From DASZIT01 sp963770635 (lineage in GTDB: Bacteria; Actinomycetota; Acidimicrobiia; Acidimicrobiales; RAAP-2): DNA of 64,000 nt. The position numbers and the translations under genes were made by a program. Below, one piece after another: positions 44,537 through 52,896 of the stretch. The stretch spans positions 1 through 64,000 of the forward strand of contig CAVYQI010000005.1 in the NCBI GenBank assembly GCA_963770635.1, written 5' to 3'. Below the pieces are notes generated by a model, which worked only from the letters and a program-made list of their open reading frames with translations, was not told where the DNA came from and did no database searches. Each line of letters starts with the position of its first letter. Position 1 is the stretch's first letter.

Positions 44537-45170
44537 ATGGCGCCCCGACTCCGCCAGGTGCCGAGGGCCGAGGCGGATACGCCCATCGTCACCACGATGT
44601 ACGACTTCATGTTCGACGACCGGGACCCGGTGGCCGAGCCGGGAACCGCCACCGGTTCGCCGGGGGACTGGTGGACGGTCTTCGCCCTGGTCCCCGACGT
44701 ACTCGAACACTCGGTGCAAGGCTTCGCCCTCTATCAGAGCCCGGATCGCCGGTTGGCGCCGCGGCTCCGGGAGATCGCCCAGACCCGGGTCGGTTGGGCG
44801 GCCGGCAGCCAGTTCGTGTTCTCCCAGCACTGCAAGTCGTTGCGCGCCCTGGGTGTCGGTGACGATGTGGCAGTGGCGATTCCGCATTGGGCAGCGGCCA
44901 CCTGTTTCGACGAGACCGAACGGTTGGTGCTGGCCTACATGGACTGCCTGGTCTTCGACCGAGGACGGGTGCCGGACGGGCTGTTCGATGCCCTCCGCGA
45001 CCAACTCGAGCGACGAGGAGATTCTCGAGCTCACCTACATCGGTGCCCTCTACCTCCAACACGCGGTGATGTCCCGCGCCCTCCGTACCGAGTTCGACGA
45101 CCGCACCGAGCCGGTGGTCGAGGTCGATGGCCCCCAGGACTCGACCACTGACGGGGCCAACGATTCGTGA
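44537..45170 (+). pseudogene. Carboxymuconolactone decarboxylase-like protein, one frameshift
   Basis: An AhpD/CMD-like protein of about 211 codons. The text is MAPRLRQVPRAEADTPIVTT, then WTVFALVPDVLEHSVQGFAL, LREIAQTRVGWAAGSQFVFS with QHCKSLRALG. The usual CxxC is reduced to a single Cys (QHCKSL), with the proton-relay region preserved. An extra G near 45010 changes the frame between DALRDQL and SDEEILELTYIGALYLQHAV. It follows the VOC gene by 5 bp and is probably co-transcribed. Confidence 0.72.
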
Positions 45171-45218
45171 TGTCAACGTTCTGACCGCCGTGACCGCCAC
45201 CCCGACCTTCCCCGCAGG

Positions 45219-46316
45219 ATGACGGCGACCGGCGACGGGATCCGGACCCCCGGCGATGTCACCCCCGAGTGGCTGACCTCGGTGCTGTCCGCCTCCGGGG
45301 GACTGGAAGCCGGGGCCTCGGTGCAGTCGGTGGCCTTCGAACCGGTGGGAACCGGCCAGATGGCCGACACCGTGCGCCTGAGTCTCACCTTCGACCCACC
45401 GGGTACGGGGCCCCCGTCGCTGATCGCCAAGTTCGCCTCCGAAGACGACACCAGCCGGACCACCGGCCTGGTGCTCCGGGCCTACGAGATCGAGGTGTGT
45501 TTCTACGACACGGTGGCCGGACGGGTGGGGACCCGGACCCCCCGGGGCTACTTCGGTTGGCACGACCCGGACACCGGCTGGTTCGTCCTCCTCCTCGAAG
45601 ATGCCACCGGGGCGGTCCAGGGTGAGCAACTCGAGGGATGCGCGCCGGAGGTGGCGGCCGCCTGCCTCACGGAGATGGCCGCGTTGCACGCTCCGGTATG
45701 GGAGTCGCCCGAGCTCTCGGTGCTGCCCTGGCTCAATCGGACCACCCCGGAGTCGAACCAGATGATGGTGGCGCTGGTGACGTCGTTGTTCCCCGGGTTC
45801 GTCGAGCGCTACCAGGACCAGCTCGAGCCCTCGCACCTCGCCCTCTGCGAGAGGTTCGTGTCGTCGCTGGGTAGCTGGCTCGAGTCCCTCTCCGGGCCCC
45901 GCACCGTCACCCACGGCGACTTCCGTCTCGACAACCTGTTGTTCCGCCCGGGTGACCCGCGCCCATGGGTGGTCGACTGGCAGACAGCCTCCTGGGGGAT
46001 GGCGGCGTCCGACCTCTCCTACTTCGTTGGCTGCTGCCTCACCGTGTCCGATCGCCGCGCCCACGAGCAGAAGTTGCTTCTCGGCTACCACCGGTCGTTG
46101 GAGGAGGCGGGGGTGGTCGGCTACGGGCTCGCCCAACTCGAGGACGACTATCGGCTGACCTGCTTCGGTGGAGTGTTGATGGAGATCGCCGCCTCGATGC
46201 TGGTGAAACGGACCGACCGCGGCGATGCCATGTTCGTCACCAGCCTGCAACGCCACGCCCAACAGGCCATCGACATCGACGCCGAGGCCATGCTGCAAAG
46301 GAGAGCCCATGCCTGA
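45219..46316 (+). CDS. Aminoglycoside-phosphotransferase-like kinase
   Basis: A 365-residue APH/EcKL-like phosphotransferase. N-lobe: VQSVAFEPVGTGQMADTVRL, SLIAKFASEDDTSRTTGLVL (Lys in IAKF). Catalytic loop: TVTHGDFRLDNLLFRPGDP with the catalytic Asp in HGDFRLDN. Metal-binding: PWVVDWQTASWGMAASDLSY. Members of this group phosphorylate small hydroxyl compounds; in actinobacteria they often occur with acyl-CoA enzymes. ATG 45219 is used. The stop overlaps the next gene's start by 8 bp. Confidence 0.85.
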   Translation: MTATGDGIRTPGDVTPEWLTSVLSASGGLEAGASVQSVAFEPVGTGQMADTVRLSLTFDPPGTGPPSLIAKFASEDDTSRTTGLVLRAYEIEVCFYDTVAGRVGTRTPRGYFGWHDPDTGWFVLLLEDATGAVQGEQLEGCAPEVAAACLTEMAALHAPVWESPELSVLPWLNRTTPESNQMMVALVTSLFPGFVERYQDQLEPSHLALCERFVSSLGSWLESLSGPRTVTHGDFRLDNLLFRPGDPRPWVVDWQTASWGMAASDLSYFVGCCLTVSDRRAHEQKLLLGYHRSLEEAGVVGYGLAQLEDDYRLTCFGGVLMEIAASMLVKRTDRGDAMFVTSLQRHAQQAIDIDAEAMLQRRAHA

Positions 46317-47253
46317 CCCCGCGCCTCATCGGGTCGACCCGACCGACGAGGGGCTGCACACCCCCGACGCCGACCCGCTGTGGAACGAGTCGTACTACCT
46401 CGACTTCGTGGCTGACGACGGCTTGGTGGGTGGCTATGCCCGTGTCGGGCTGTATCCCAATCTCGGGGTCACCTGGTGGACGACCATGGTGGTCGGCCCC
46501 GGTCGGCCCATGGTGGCCTCGGTGGACTACCACCTGCCGATCCTCTCCGGCGCGGACATGACCCTGGAGGCCGATGGCCACTCGATCGCCTGCCTGCCCG
46601 AGGACCCGCTGCGGGCGATGCGGTTGCGGGCTACCGCCCCCGCCGCCAGCCACGACGATCCGGCCGCCAGCTATCGCGGTGAAACCGGCCGGGCCACCGC
46701 GCTGGCCATGGACCTGGTGTGGACCACCGACGGGACTCCCTACCAGTACGACGTCACCACACGCTATGAGATCCCGAGCCGGGTGGAAGGCGAGGTCTCC
46801 GTCGGTGACGAGCGGATCGTGGTGCGAGGCGAGGGTCAACGCGACCATTCCTGGGGTGTCCGGGACTGGTGGGCGTTCGGGTGGTGCTGGGCGTCGGTGC
46901 GCCTGGACGACGGCACCCGGGTGCACTGGGCCGACATTCGGGTTCCGGGGTTCCCGGTGGCGCTGGGCTATGTCCAGCCGCCGGACGGATCCGTGCTGAC
47001 GATCGAGACCCTGTCGGTCTCCGAAGATGACGGCAAGGAGGGCATGCCCTTCCGGGGCACCGCCATCGTCGAGCCCGGGCACCTCGAGCTGGACATCGAA
47101 CCGGTGGCCTTTGCCCCCCTGCTGCTGACTGCTGACGACGGGCGGGTCAGCCGCTTCCCCCGGGCCATGGCCCGTTTCACCGCCCGGGACGGGCGCGCCG
47201 GGACCGGCTGGATCGAATGGAACCAACCCGAGATGGAACCCGCCCGGCGCTAG
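46309..47253 (+). CDS. DUF7064-like / CrtC-fold protein
   Basis: A 314-residue beta-rich protein that resembles the DUF7064-type proteins, distantly like hydroxyneurosporene synthase (CrtC). Blocks are WNESYYLDFVADDGLVGGYA, RVGLYPNLGVTWWTTMVVGP, EGEVSVGDERIVVRGEGQRD, HSWGVRDWWAFGWCWASVRL. The name is from memory of similar actinobacterial proteins, and function is unknown. AAAGGAG before the ATG at 46309 supports the start. It is in an operon with the phosphotransferase and thioesterase. Confidence 0.6.
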   Translation: MPDPAPHRVDPTDEGLHTPDADPLWNESYYLDFVADDGLVGGYARVGLYPNLGVTWWTTMVVGPGRPMVASVDYHLPILSGADMTLEADGHSIACLPEDPLRAMRLRATAPAASHDDPAASYRGETGRATALAMDLVWTTDGTPYQYDVTTRYEIPSRVEGEVSVGDERIVVRGEGQRDHSWGVRDWWAFGWCWASVRLDDGTRVHWADIRVPGFPVALGYVQPPDGSVLTIETLSVSEDDGKEGMPFRGTAIVEPGHLELDIEPVAFAPLLLTADDGRVSRFPRAMARFTARDGRAGTGWIEWNQPEMEPARR

Positions 47254-47263
47254 CGTCCGTGCG

Positions 47264-47698
47264 GTGAGACTCGCCCTGGTCCCGTCGACCGACCCGGCCG
47301 ACTATCAGTTCACCCACAGGCTGCGTACCCGGTTCTCCGAGACGGATGCCATGGGCGTCGTCCACCATGCGGCCTACCTGTTGTATCTCGAGGTGGCCAG
47401 GGTCGAGTTTCTGCGAGCCATCGGGCATCCGTACGAAGAAGTCAGGGCCGACGGATCCGACCTGGCGGTGTTGGAGTCGTTCGTCCAGTACCGACGGGCC
47501 CTGAGATTCGACGAGGTGGTCGACATATCGCTGATGGTGGGGAACGTGACCGGCACCACCTTTCAGATCGGTTATCTCCTGGCGGTGGACACCGAGCCCT
47601 GCGCCACTGCGGTGACGGTGCACGGGGCGGTCGATGCCGGGGGGAAGGCCGGCCGGTTGCCCGAATGGATCAAGGGACCGCGTTTTCGCGAGGGTTGA
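47264..47698 (+). CDS. Hotdog acyl-CoA thioesterase
   Basis: A 144-residue 4-hydroxybenzoyl-CoA thioesterase-like protein. Motif RTRFSETDAMGVVHHAAYLL contains the catalytic Asp28, followed by YLEVARVEFLRAIGHPYEEV. It hydrolyses a CoA thioester; the acyl group is unknown. The GTG lies 10 bp after the preceding stop, so it is part of that operon. Confidence 0.88.
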   Translation: MRLALVPSTDPADYQFTHRLRTRFSETDAMGVVHHAAYLLYLEVARVEFLRAIGHPYEEVRADGSDLAVLESFVQYRRALRFDEVVDISLMVGNVTGTTFQIGYLLAVDTEPCATAVTVHGAVDAGGKAGRLPEWIKGPRFREG

Positions 47699-47820
47699 AC
47701 AACGAAAATGCAACCGCCGCGATCGCCGCGTGGCGCCCGATGTTCGAGGGCAATCCGCAGTCACCTCGGCACTGTCAGGAACTTTCGCCCCCACTTGGTG
47801 TATGCCAGACTGACTATCTC

Positions 47821-47976
47821 ATGACCACCAGCGCCAGCGAGTCTCCCGTCATCCACCGGTGCGGTCGGTGTGGCGGGCTTGTCCATCCGAGTGACCGCTC
47901 ATCTGATGCCGCCTGGTGTCGCCGGTGCGACCGGATCGTCGACACCATCGTGGACGGTGGCGCTCCTAACCGGTAG
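47821..47976 (+). CDS. Small zinc-ribbon protein (51 aa)
   Basis: A 51-residue protein with two CxxC pairs, HRCGRCGGLVHPSD and AAWCRRCDRIVDTIV, which form a zinc ribbon. No ribosome site is evident before the ATG. Function unknown. It may be translated from a leaderless or weak start. Confidence 0.5.
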   Translation: MTTSASESPVIHRCGRCGGLVHPSDRSSDAAWCRRCDRIVDTIVDGGAPNR

Positions 47977-48007
47977 TACCGGTTGAACAACGCTGATCAA
48001 AGGGGCG

Positions 48008-48940
48008 GTGACGGCTGTGCAGATGTCGGTACGACTTCCAACCCACCGGGTGGACCGGGGCGATGAGTTCCTGTCGCCCGGGGCCATCGGCAAACTGGCG
48101 TCGGCGGCCGAAGCGGTGGGGTTCGGGGCGGTGTTCACTACCGAGCATCCGTTCCCGGGCGACAACTGGCTGGCCCACGGTGGCCACCACGCCCTCGACC
48201 CGCTGGTGGCGCTGTCGTTCGCAGCCGCCGCGACCTCGAAGATCCGGCTGCACACCAACCTGTTCATCCTCGCCTACCGGAATCCGTTCCTGGCCGCCAA
48301 GGGAATCGCCAGCCTCGACGTGCTGAGCGGTGGGCGGGTGACCATCGGAACCGGGGCCGGTTACCTCGAGCCGGAGTTCACCGCCCTCGGGGTGCCGTTC
48401 GCGGATCGGGGCGACCGCACCGACGAGGCCATCCGGGCCATGAAGGCAGCCTGGACTGGGGAGAGTGTGACCTGGGACGGTGAGTTCTTCCAGGCACCGG
48501 GGAACACCATGTTGCCGGCTCCGGTCCAGCAGCCAAACCCGGTCCTCTGGATCGGCGGCAACAGCCGTCGGGCCATCCGGCGGGCGGTGGAGTTGGGCGA
48601 CGGGTGGTGCCCGTTCCCCAATCCACCGGGTCTGGCCAAGTACACCAAGACGGCGGTATTGGAGACCTCGGCCGATCTGGCCCGCGAGCTGGAGTACGCC
48701 GCCGAGTACGCCGAGAAGATCGGCCGGACCCGGCCGCTGACCGTTGTGTTCGCCCCGGTGGGCCTGTCTGACATCGGCACCGTCGACCAGGACGACGGGT
48801 CGGTGATCGCCACCCTCGAGGGGCTGGCCCAGATCGGTGTCCACTGGGTGACCGTCGGGTTCCCGGGGGATACCTGCGCCAAGCAGCTGGCTTCCATGGA
48901 TCGGGTCGCGCCGATCGTCTCCGCCGCCGCCGCCCTGTAG
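48008..48940 (+). CDS. F420-dependent LLM-class oxidoreductase
   Basis: A 310-residue luciferase-like TIM-barrel oxidoreductase. Start VTAVQMSVRLPTHRVDRGDE; then AAEAVGFGAVFTTEHPFPGD, ASLDVLSGGRVTIGTGAGYL and NPVLWIGGNSRRAIRRAVEL, all family blocks. It uses F420 (or FMN) to reduce or oxidise an organic substrate that cannot be read. AAAGGGG lies just before the GTG. It follows the zinc-ribbon gene by 31 bp. Confidence 0.88.
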   Translation: MTAVQMSVRLPTHRVDRGDEFLSPGAIGKLASAAEAVGFGAVFTTEHPFPGDNWLAHGGHHALDPLVALSFAAAATSKIRLHTNLFILAYRNPFLAAKGIASLDVLSGGRVTIGTGAGYLEPEFTALGVPFADRGDRTDEAIRAMKAAWTGESVTWDGEFFQAPGNTMLPAPVQQPNPVLWIGGNSRRAIRRAVELGDGWCPFPNPPGLAKYTKTAVLETSADLARELEYAAEYAEKIGRTRPLTVVFAPVGLSDIGTVDQDDGSVIATLEGLAQIGVHWVTVGFPGDTCAKQLASMDRVAPIVSAAAAL

Positions 48941-49008
48941 ACCTCGCCCCTCGCCATTTCGCGCCGCCGGCAACCTGGCTTGTACCGTACGTCGGTGAGG
49001 CAGAGCCG

Positions 49009-50265
49009 TTGACCTTCGCCCGATCCCAACGGATGTCGACCGCGGTCGCCTCCTTCTTCCGCTCGGACCTGGCCGGCGGGGTAGTGCTGACCGTCGCCGC
49101 CTTGGTCGCCCTGTTGTGGGCCAACAGTCCGTGGCGACATACCTACCCGCAGCTGTGGGAACACACGGTGCCCCTCGACGGCCACCAGCTGACCGGGTTC
49201 ACCACCGTGCGCGAATGGGTGAACGGCGGGTTGATGGCGGTCTTCTTTCTGGTCGTCGGCCTCGAGATCGCCCGCGAGCGCCGTGACGGCGAGCTGGCTG
49301 ACGTCCGCACCGCCATCGTGCCGCTGGTGGGGGCGGCCGGAGGGATGGCTGGTGCTGGGCTGGTCTACGTCCTCATCGTGCACACCGGACCCGGCGCCAC
49401 CGGCTGGGGCATCCCGATGGCCACCGACATCGCCTTCGCGCTCGGAGCGCTGGCCCTGTTGGGCCGGCGGGTCCCGCCCGGGCTCCGACTGTTCCTGTTG
49501 ACCCTGGCCGTCGCCGACGACATCGGGTCGGTGCTGGTGCTGGCCCTCTTCTATTCCAGCCAGACCCATCTCCCCGCCCTGCTCGGCGCGGCGGCGGTGG
49601 CTGGCGCCATGGTGCTGGCCCGCCGCTACGGCGTGCGATCGGCCTGGCCCTACCTGGTCGCCGGGGTGGGGCTCTGGATCCTGCTGGCCGCCGGCGGGGT
49701 CGAGCCGGCGCTGGCCGGGGTGGTGGTCGGGGTTCTCATCCCGGGCGCAGCGGCCGCCGCCCAACCCGGTCCGGCTGGCCGACTGGAGGACGGGGTCGCG
49801 CCGATCTCTGCCTACCTGGTGCTGCCGGTGTTCGCGTTGGCCAATGCCGGGGTGAGCATCGACTCGTCGATCCTCCGGCATCCCGGGGCCACCGCGGTGT
49901 TCGTCGGCATCGTGGTCGCCCGGGTGGTGGGGAAGTTGGGCGGCATCACCCTGGCCTGCCTTGCCGTGGTCAGCCTCGGATGGGGGCGGCTCCCCACCGG
50001 GGTCCGATGGGTCCATGTGGCCGGGGGCGCCGCCATCGCCGGGATCGGGTTCACCGTCCCGTTGCTCATCGCCGACAAGGCGTTCTCCAGCCATCCACAT
50101 CTGGTGGACGTCACCACCGTCGGCCTGTTGGCCGCTTCGTTGGCGGCGTTCGGGGTCGGGGCGGCGATCCTGACCCGTGCGCGTAAGCTGAGTTCGACGG
50201 CCACCCCCGACCGGGGGACCACCGCCTGGCGGGACGGTCGGCGAACACGAGGAGAGACACCATGA
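49009..50265 (+). CDS. nhaA: NhaA Na+/H+ antiporter
   Basis: A 418-residue NhaA-type sodium/proton antiporter. The ion-binding aspartates are seen in PMATDIAFALGALALLG (Asp140) and TLAVADDIGSVLVLALF (Asp170-Asp171). Twelve helices are predicted, with the N-terminal GVVLTVAALVALLWANSPW and VVGLEIARERRDGELADVRT. It exports Na+ for pH and salt control. The start may be TTG 49009 or ATG 49033; the latter begins MSTAVASFFRSD. The stop overlaps the peroxiredoxin ATG (ATGA). Confidence 0.93.
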   Translation: MTFARSQRMSTAVASFFRSDLAGGVVLTVAALVALLWANSPWRHTYPQLWEHTVPLDGHQLTGFTTVREWVNGGLMAVFFLVVGLEIARERRDGELADVRTAIVPLVGAAGGMAGAGLVYVLIVHTGPGATGWGIPMATDIAFALGALALLGRRVPPGLRLFLLTLAVADDIGSVLVLALFYSSQTHLPALLGAAAVAGAMVLARRYGVRSAWPYLVAGVGLWILLAAGGVEPALAGVVVGVLIPGAAAAAQPGPAGRLEDGVAPISAYLVLPVFALANAGVSIDSSILRHPGATAVFVGIVVARVVGKLGGITLACLAVVSLGWGRLPTGVRWVHVAGGAAIAGIGFTVPLLIADKAFSSHPHLVDVTTVGLLAASLAAFGVGAAILTRARKLSSTATPDRGTTAWRDGRRTRGETP

Positions 50266-50744
50266 CCCTGTCGGTCGGCGACCGGATTCCCGATGTGAAG
50301 GTGATGACGATGGGGACCGAGGGCCCTACGCCGGTGCAGACCGGCGAAGTCCTGGGGAAGGGCAAGGTCGTGCTCTTCGCCGTCCCCGGAGCCTTCACCC
50401 CGACCTGCTCGGATTACCACCTGCCGAGCTATCTCATCCGGTACGACGACCTCAAGGGCAAGGGGGTCGACATCATTGCCAGCATCTCGGTCAATGACCC
50501 CTTTGTGATGGGTGCCTGGGGCGACGCTCAGGGGGTGGGAGACAGGATCGTGATGCTGGCCGACGGCAACGGCGAATTCACCAAGGCCGTCGGCTTGGAG
50601 ATGGACGGCAGCGCCTTCGGCCTCGGGACCCGTTCGCAGCGCTATGCCGCGGTCATCGAGGACGGCGTGGTCACCGCCCTCCACGTCGAGCCGGGCGCCG
50701 GGCTGTCGGTCAGCGCCGCCGATGCCATCCTCGAGGTCCTCTAG
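50262..50744 (+). CDS. Peroxiredoxin (Prx5-type)
   Basis: A 160-residue thiol peroxidase of the AhpC/TSA Prx5 group. The peroxidatic Cys49 lies in FAVPGAFTPTCSDYHLPSYL. Conserved Arg in the RSQRYAAVIEDGVV block is present. No second resolving Cys is visible, so it may be a 1-Cys enzyme that needs an outside thiol. Coupled to nhaA by ATGA overlap. Confidence 0.92.
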   Translation: MTLSVGDRIPDVKVMTMGTEGPTPVQTGEVLGKGKVVLFAVPGAFTPTCSDYHLPSYLIRYDDLKGKGVDIIASISVNDPFVMGAWGDAQGVGDRIVMLADGNGEFTKAVGLEMDGSAFGLGTRSQRYAAVIEDGVVTALHVEPGAGLSVSAADAILEVL

Positions 50745-50812
50745 ACACCGGCCGGACCCAACTCCCGACCGTCAGGGCACACGCACCCGTCGATCCCGCT
50801 ACCGTCGGGCAG

Positions 50813-51505
50813 ATGGAACTGGGCGTCGGGCTGCGGACCACCGGAGCGGCACGGGACTTCGAGCCGAAAGAGGTGGCCGATGACGTCGTCTACCGACTTC
50901 TCGATACCGCCCGGTTCGCGCCCAACGGAGGCAATCGCCAGGCGTGGCGGGTGGTGGTGGTCAAGGATCCCGCCCTCCGGCGCCAACTCCGGGACTGCTA
51001 CCTGCCCGGCTGGTATGAGTACCTGGCCCAGCTCCGGGCCGGTCTGACCCCGTGGGCGGCGGTAACCGACCGGGACCGCGAAACCCAGGCGCTGACCGAA
51101 GCCGAAGCCATCGCCCGGGCTTCGGCCGATGCCCCCGGCGGGTTCGCCGAGCAGTTCGACTCGGTACCGGTGATGTTGGTGCTGCTGGCCGACCTGACCC
51201 GGTTGGCCACCGTGGACCGCGACGCCGACCACTACACCCTGGTGGGAGGCGCGTCGGTGTACCCCTTCGCTTGGAGCATCCTGTTGGCCGCCCGGGAGGA
51301 GGGACTGGCCGGGGTGATGACCACCATGGTGGTGCGGCGGGAGGAGATCGTGAAGGCCGCGCTCGGGGTGCCCGACCATCTGACCGTCGCCGGGGTGCTG
51401 GCGCTCGGCTATCCGGTCCATCAACCCACCCGGCTGCGACGGGAACCGGTCGAGTCCTTCGCCACCGTCGACCGGTTCGACGGACCCCGGTTCGGGATCC
51501 CATGA
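50813..51505 (+). CDS. Nitroreductase-family protein
   Basis: A 230-residue FMN-dependent nitroreductase. Start MELGVGLRTTGAARDFEPKE; FMN region LLDTARFAPNGGNRQAWRVV; then GGASVYPFAWSILLAAREEG, LAGVMTTMVVRREEIVKAAL and VAGVLALGYPVHQPTRLRRE. Reduces quinones or nitro compounds. Its stop overlaps the next gene's ATG (ATGA), so both are made together. Confidence 0.9.
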   Translation: MELGVGLRTTGAARDFEPKEVADDVVYRLLDTARFAPNGGNRQAWRVVVVKDPALRRQLRDCYLPGWYEYLAQLRAGLTPWAAVTDRDRETQALTEAEAIARASADAPGGFAEQFDSVPVMLVLLADLTRLATVDRDADHYTLVGGASVYPFAWSILLAAREEGLAGVMTTMVVRREEIVKAALGVPDHLTVAGVLALGYPVHQPTRLRREPVESFATVDRFDGPRFGIP

Positions 51506-52392
51506 AGGTCCGGATCGGGGTGGGTGTCGGGGCGCCCGCGGTGCCCGACCAACAAGGCTTCGCCCATCTGGTCGACGACATCGACGAGCTCGGGTTCGAT
51601 TCGATCTGGTTGCCCGAGGTCCTCACTACTCCCACCATCGAGCCGCTTACCGCGCTGGCCTTCGCCGCCGCCCACAACCCCCGGCTCAAGCTCGGCACCA
51701 CCATGGTGTTGCCCGGACGGAATCCTGTTCGGCTGGCCAAGGAGCTGGCCACCTTGGACGTGCTGTCGGGCGGTCGGCTCCTGACCACCTTCGTGCCCGG
51801 AATTCCCATTCATCCGGAAGCGGGGGCGGTGGGGGTGGCGGGCCCGGACAAGGGCCGGCTGATGGATGAGATGCTGCCGCTGCTCCGCCACCTGTGGACG
51901 GGGGAGACGGTCTCCCATCACGGTGAGTCGGCCGATTTCGACGACGTCTGCGTGTCGCCGACCCCGCTCCAGCAGCCGCTGGAATTCTGGACCGGCGGGA
52001 TGGTCCCGGCCGCCCTTCGACGGTGCGGGCGCTTCGCCGACGGGTGGCTGCCGTCGCTCTGCACCCCGGATCAGGTGGCCGAGGCCGCCTCGGTCATCGA
52101 GGAGGCCGCCGACGAGGAGGGGCGGGTCATCAGCCCCGAGCACTTCGGTGTGGCCATCGCCTATTCCCATCACCCGATCACCCCCAAGATGGCCCAGGCC
52201 ATGGCCGCCCAACGCCGGGGGGTGGACCCGGCGGCGGTGGTCCCGGTGGGGATCGACGGTCTGCACGACCTGATGGAAGCCTTCCTCGACGTCGGGTTCT
52301 CGAAGTTCGTGGTCCGGCCGATCGAGGCCCCCCACTCCTGGCGGGCCGAGCTCGAGCTGCTGGCCGACGGTGTCATCGATCTGCAGTCGTGA
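51502..52392 (+). CDS. F420-dependent LLM-class oxidoreductase
   Basis: A 296-residue luciferase-like oxidoreductase. Blocks are DELGFDSIWLPEVLTTPTIE, KLGTTMVLPGRNPVRLAKEL, ATLDVLSGGRLLTTFVPGIP and LEFWTGGMVPAALRRCGRFA. It differs clearly from the copy at 48008. Coupled to the nitroreductase by ATGA, suggesting that both act on one substrate. It precedes the unknown gene at 52403 by 10 bp. Confidence 0.88.
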   Translation: MKVRIGVGVGAPAVPDQQGFAHLVDDIDELGFDSIWLPEVLTTPTIEPLTALAFAAAHNPRLKLGTTMVLPGRNPVRLAKELATLDVLSGGRLLTTFVPGIPIHPEAGAVGVAGPDKGRLMDEMLPLLRHLWTGETVSHHGESADFDDVCVSPTPLQQPLEFWTGGMVPAALRRCGRFADGWLPSLCTPDQVAEAASVIEEAADEEGRVISPEHFGVAIAYSHHPITPKMAQAMAAQRRGVDPAAVVPVGIDGLHDLMEAFLDVGFSKFVVRPIEAPHSWRAELELLADGVIDLQS

Positions 52393-52402
52393 GGGGATCA
52401 CC

Positions 52403-52888
52403 GTGACCCGGGCGCGGCCCGAAGACTTGGAGTTCGTCCCCGGCGAGGTGGACGAACTGCTGGACCGGATGGCCAAGATCAAGGCCGAGGGAATCGGATG
52501 GGTGAACCTGCGGCCCATCATCGACCCGGAGGACGAGCCTCCGCCCCCGGGGCCGCTGGCCATCTTCGGGGGGAGCCCCCACAAGGTTCCGGTCGCCACC
52601 TGGATCCCGGGCAAGCACAACCCGGATGGCACGGTGAAGCCGACCACGGTCGGTCTCCAGCACAGTTCGGGACCGAGGGTGGTGGCCCGGCTCCGGGACA
52701 TGGGTCTCCCGCTTCCCGACGGTTGGAGGATGACCCAGGACCATCCCCGACGCGGGCTGGTGGCGCGGCTCTCCGCCGACGCCTCGGACGCCGAGGCGGT
52801 CGACTGGTTGGTGCGGGCCGGCACAGCCCTCTGCGCGGTCCCCACCACCGGGCGGTGGCGAGCGTCGCTCTACGCCGGCATCCGTTGA
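52403..52888 (+). CDS. Hypothetical protein (161 aa)
   Basis: A 161-residue soluble protein, beginning VTRARPEDLEFVPGEVDELL and containing RMAKIKAEGIGWVNLRPIID, PVATWIPGKHNPDGTVKP and GLQHSSGPRVVARLRDMGLP. No known domain is recognised; similar unknown proteins occur in other actinobacteria (from memory). GAGGGG lies before the GTG at 52403. It is the last gene of the NhaA-Prx-nitroreductase-LLM run. Confidence 0.6.
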   Translation: MTRARPEDLEFVPGEVDELLDRMAKIKAEGIGWVNLRPIIDPEDEPPPPGPLAIFGGSPHKVPVATWIPGKHNPDGTVKPTTVGLQHSSGPRVVARLRDMGLPLPDGWRMTQDHPRRGLVARLSADASDAEAVDWLVRAGTALCAVPTTGRWRASLYAGIR

Positions 52889-52896
52889 AGGGCGGC

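Noticed and set aside
44607..46310. 567-codon minus-strand frame opposite the phosphotransferase
   Set aside because: No family motif and antisense to a kinase with clear catalytic residues.
48361..50100. 579-codon open frame on the minus strand over the LLM and nhaA genes
   Set aside because: It has no known motif, is very Gly/Arg/His-rich and lies opposite well-supported genes; long antisense frames are common in GC-rich DNA.
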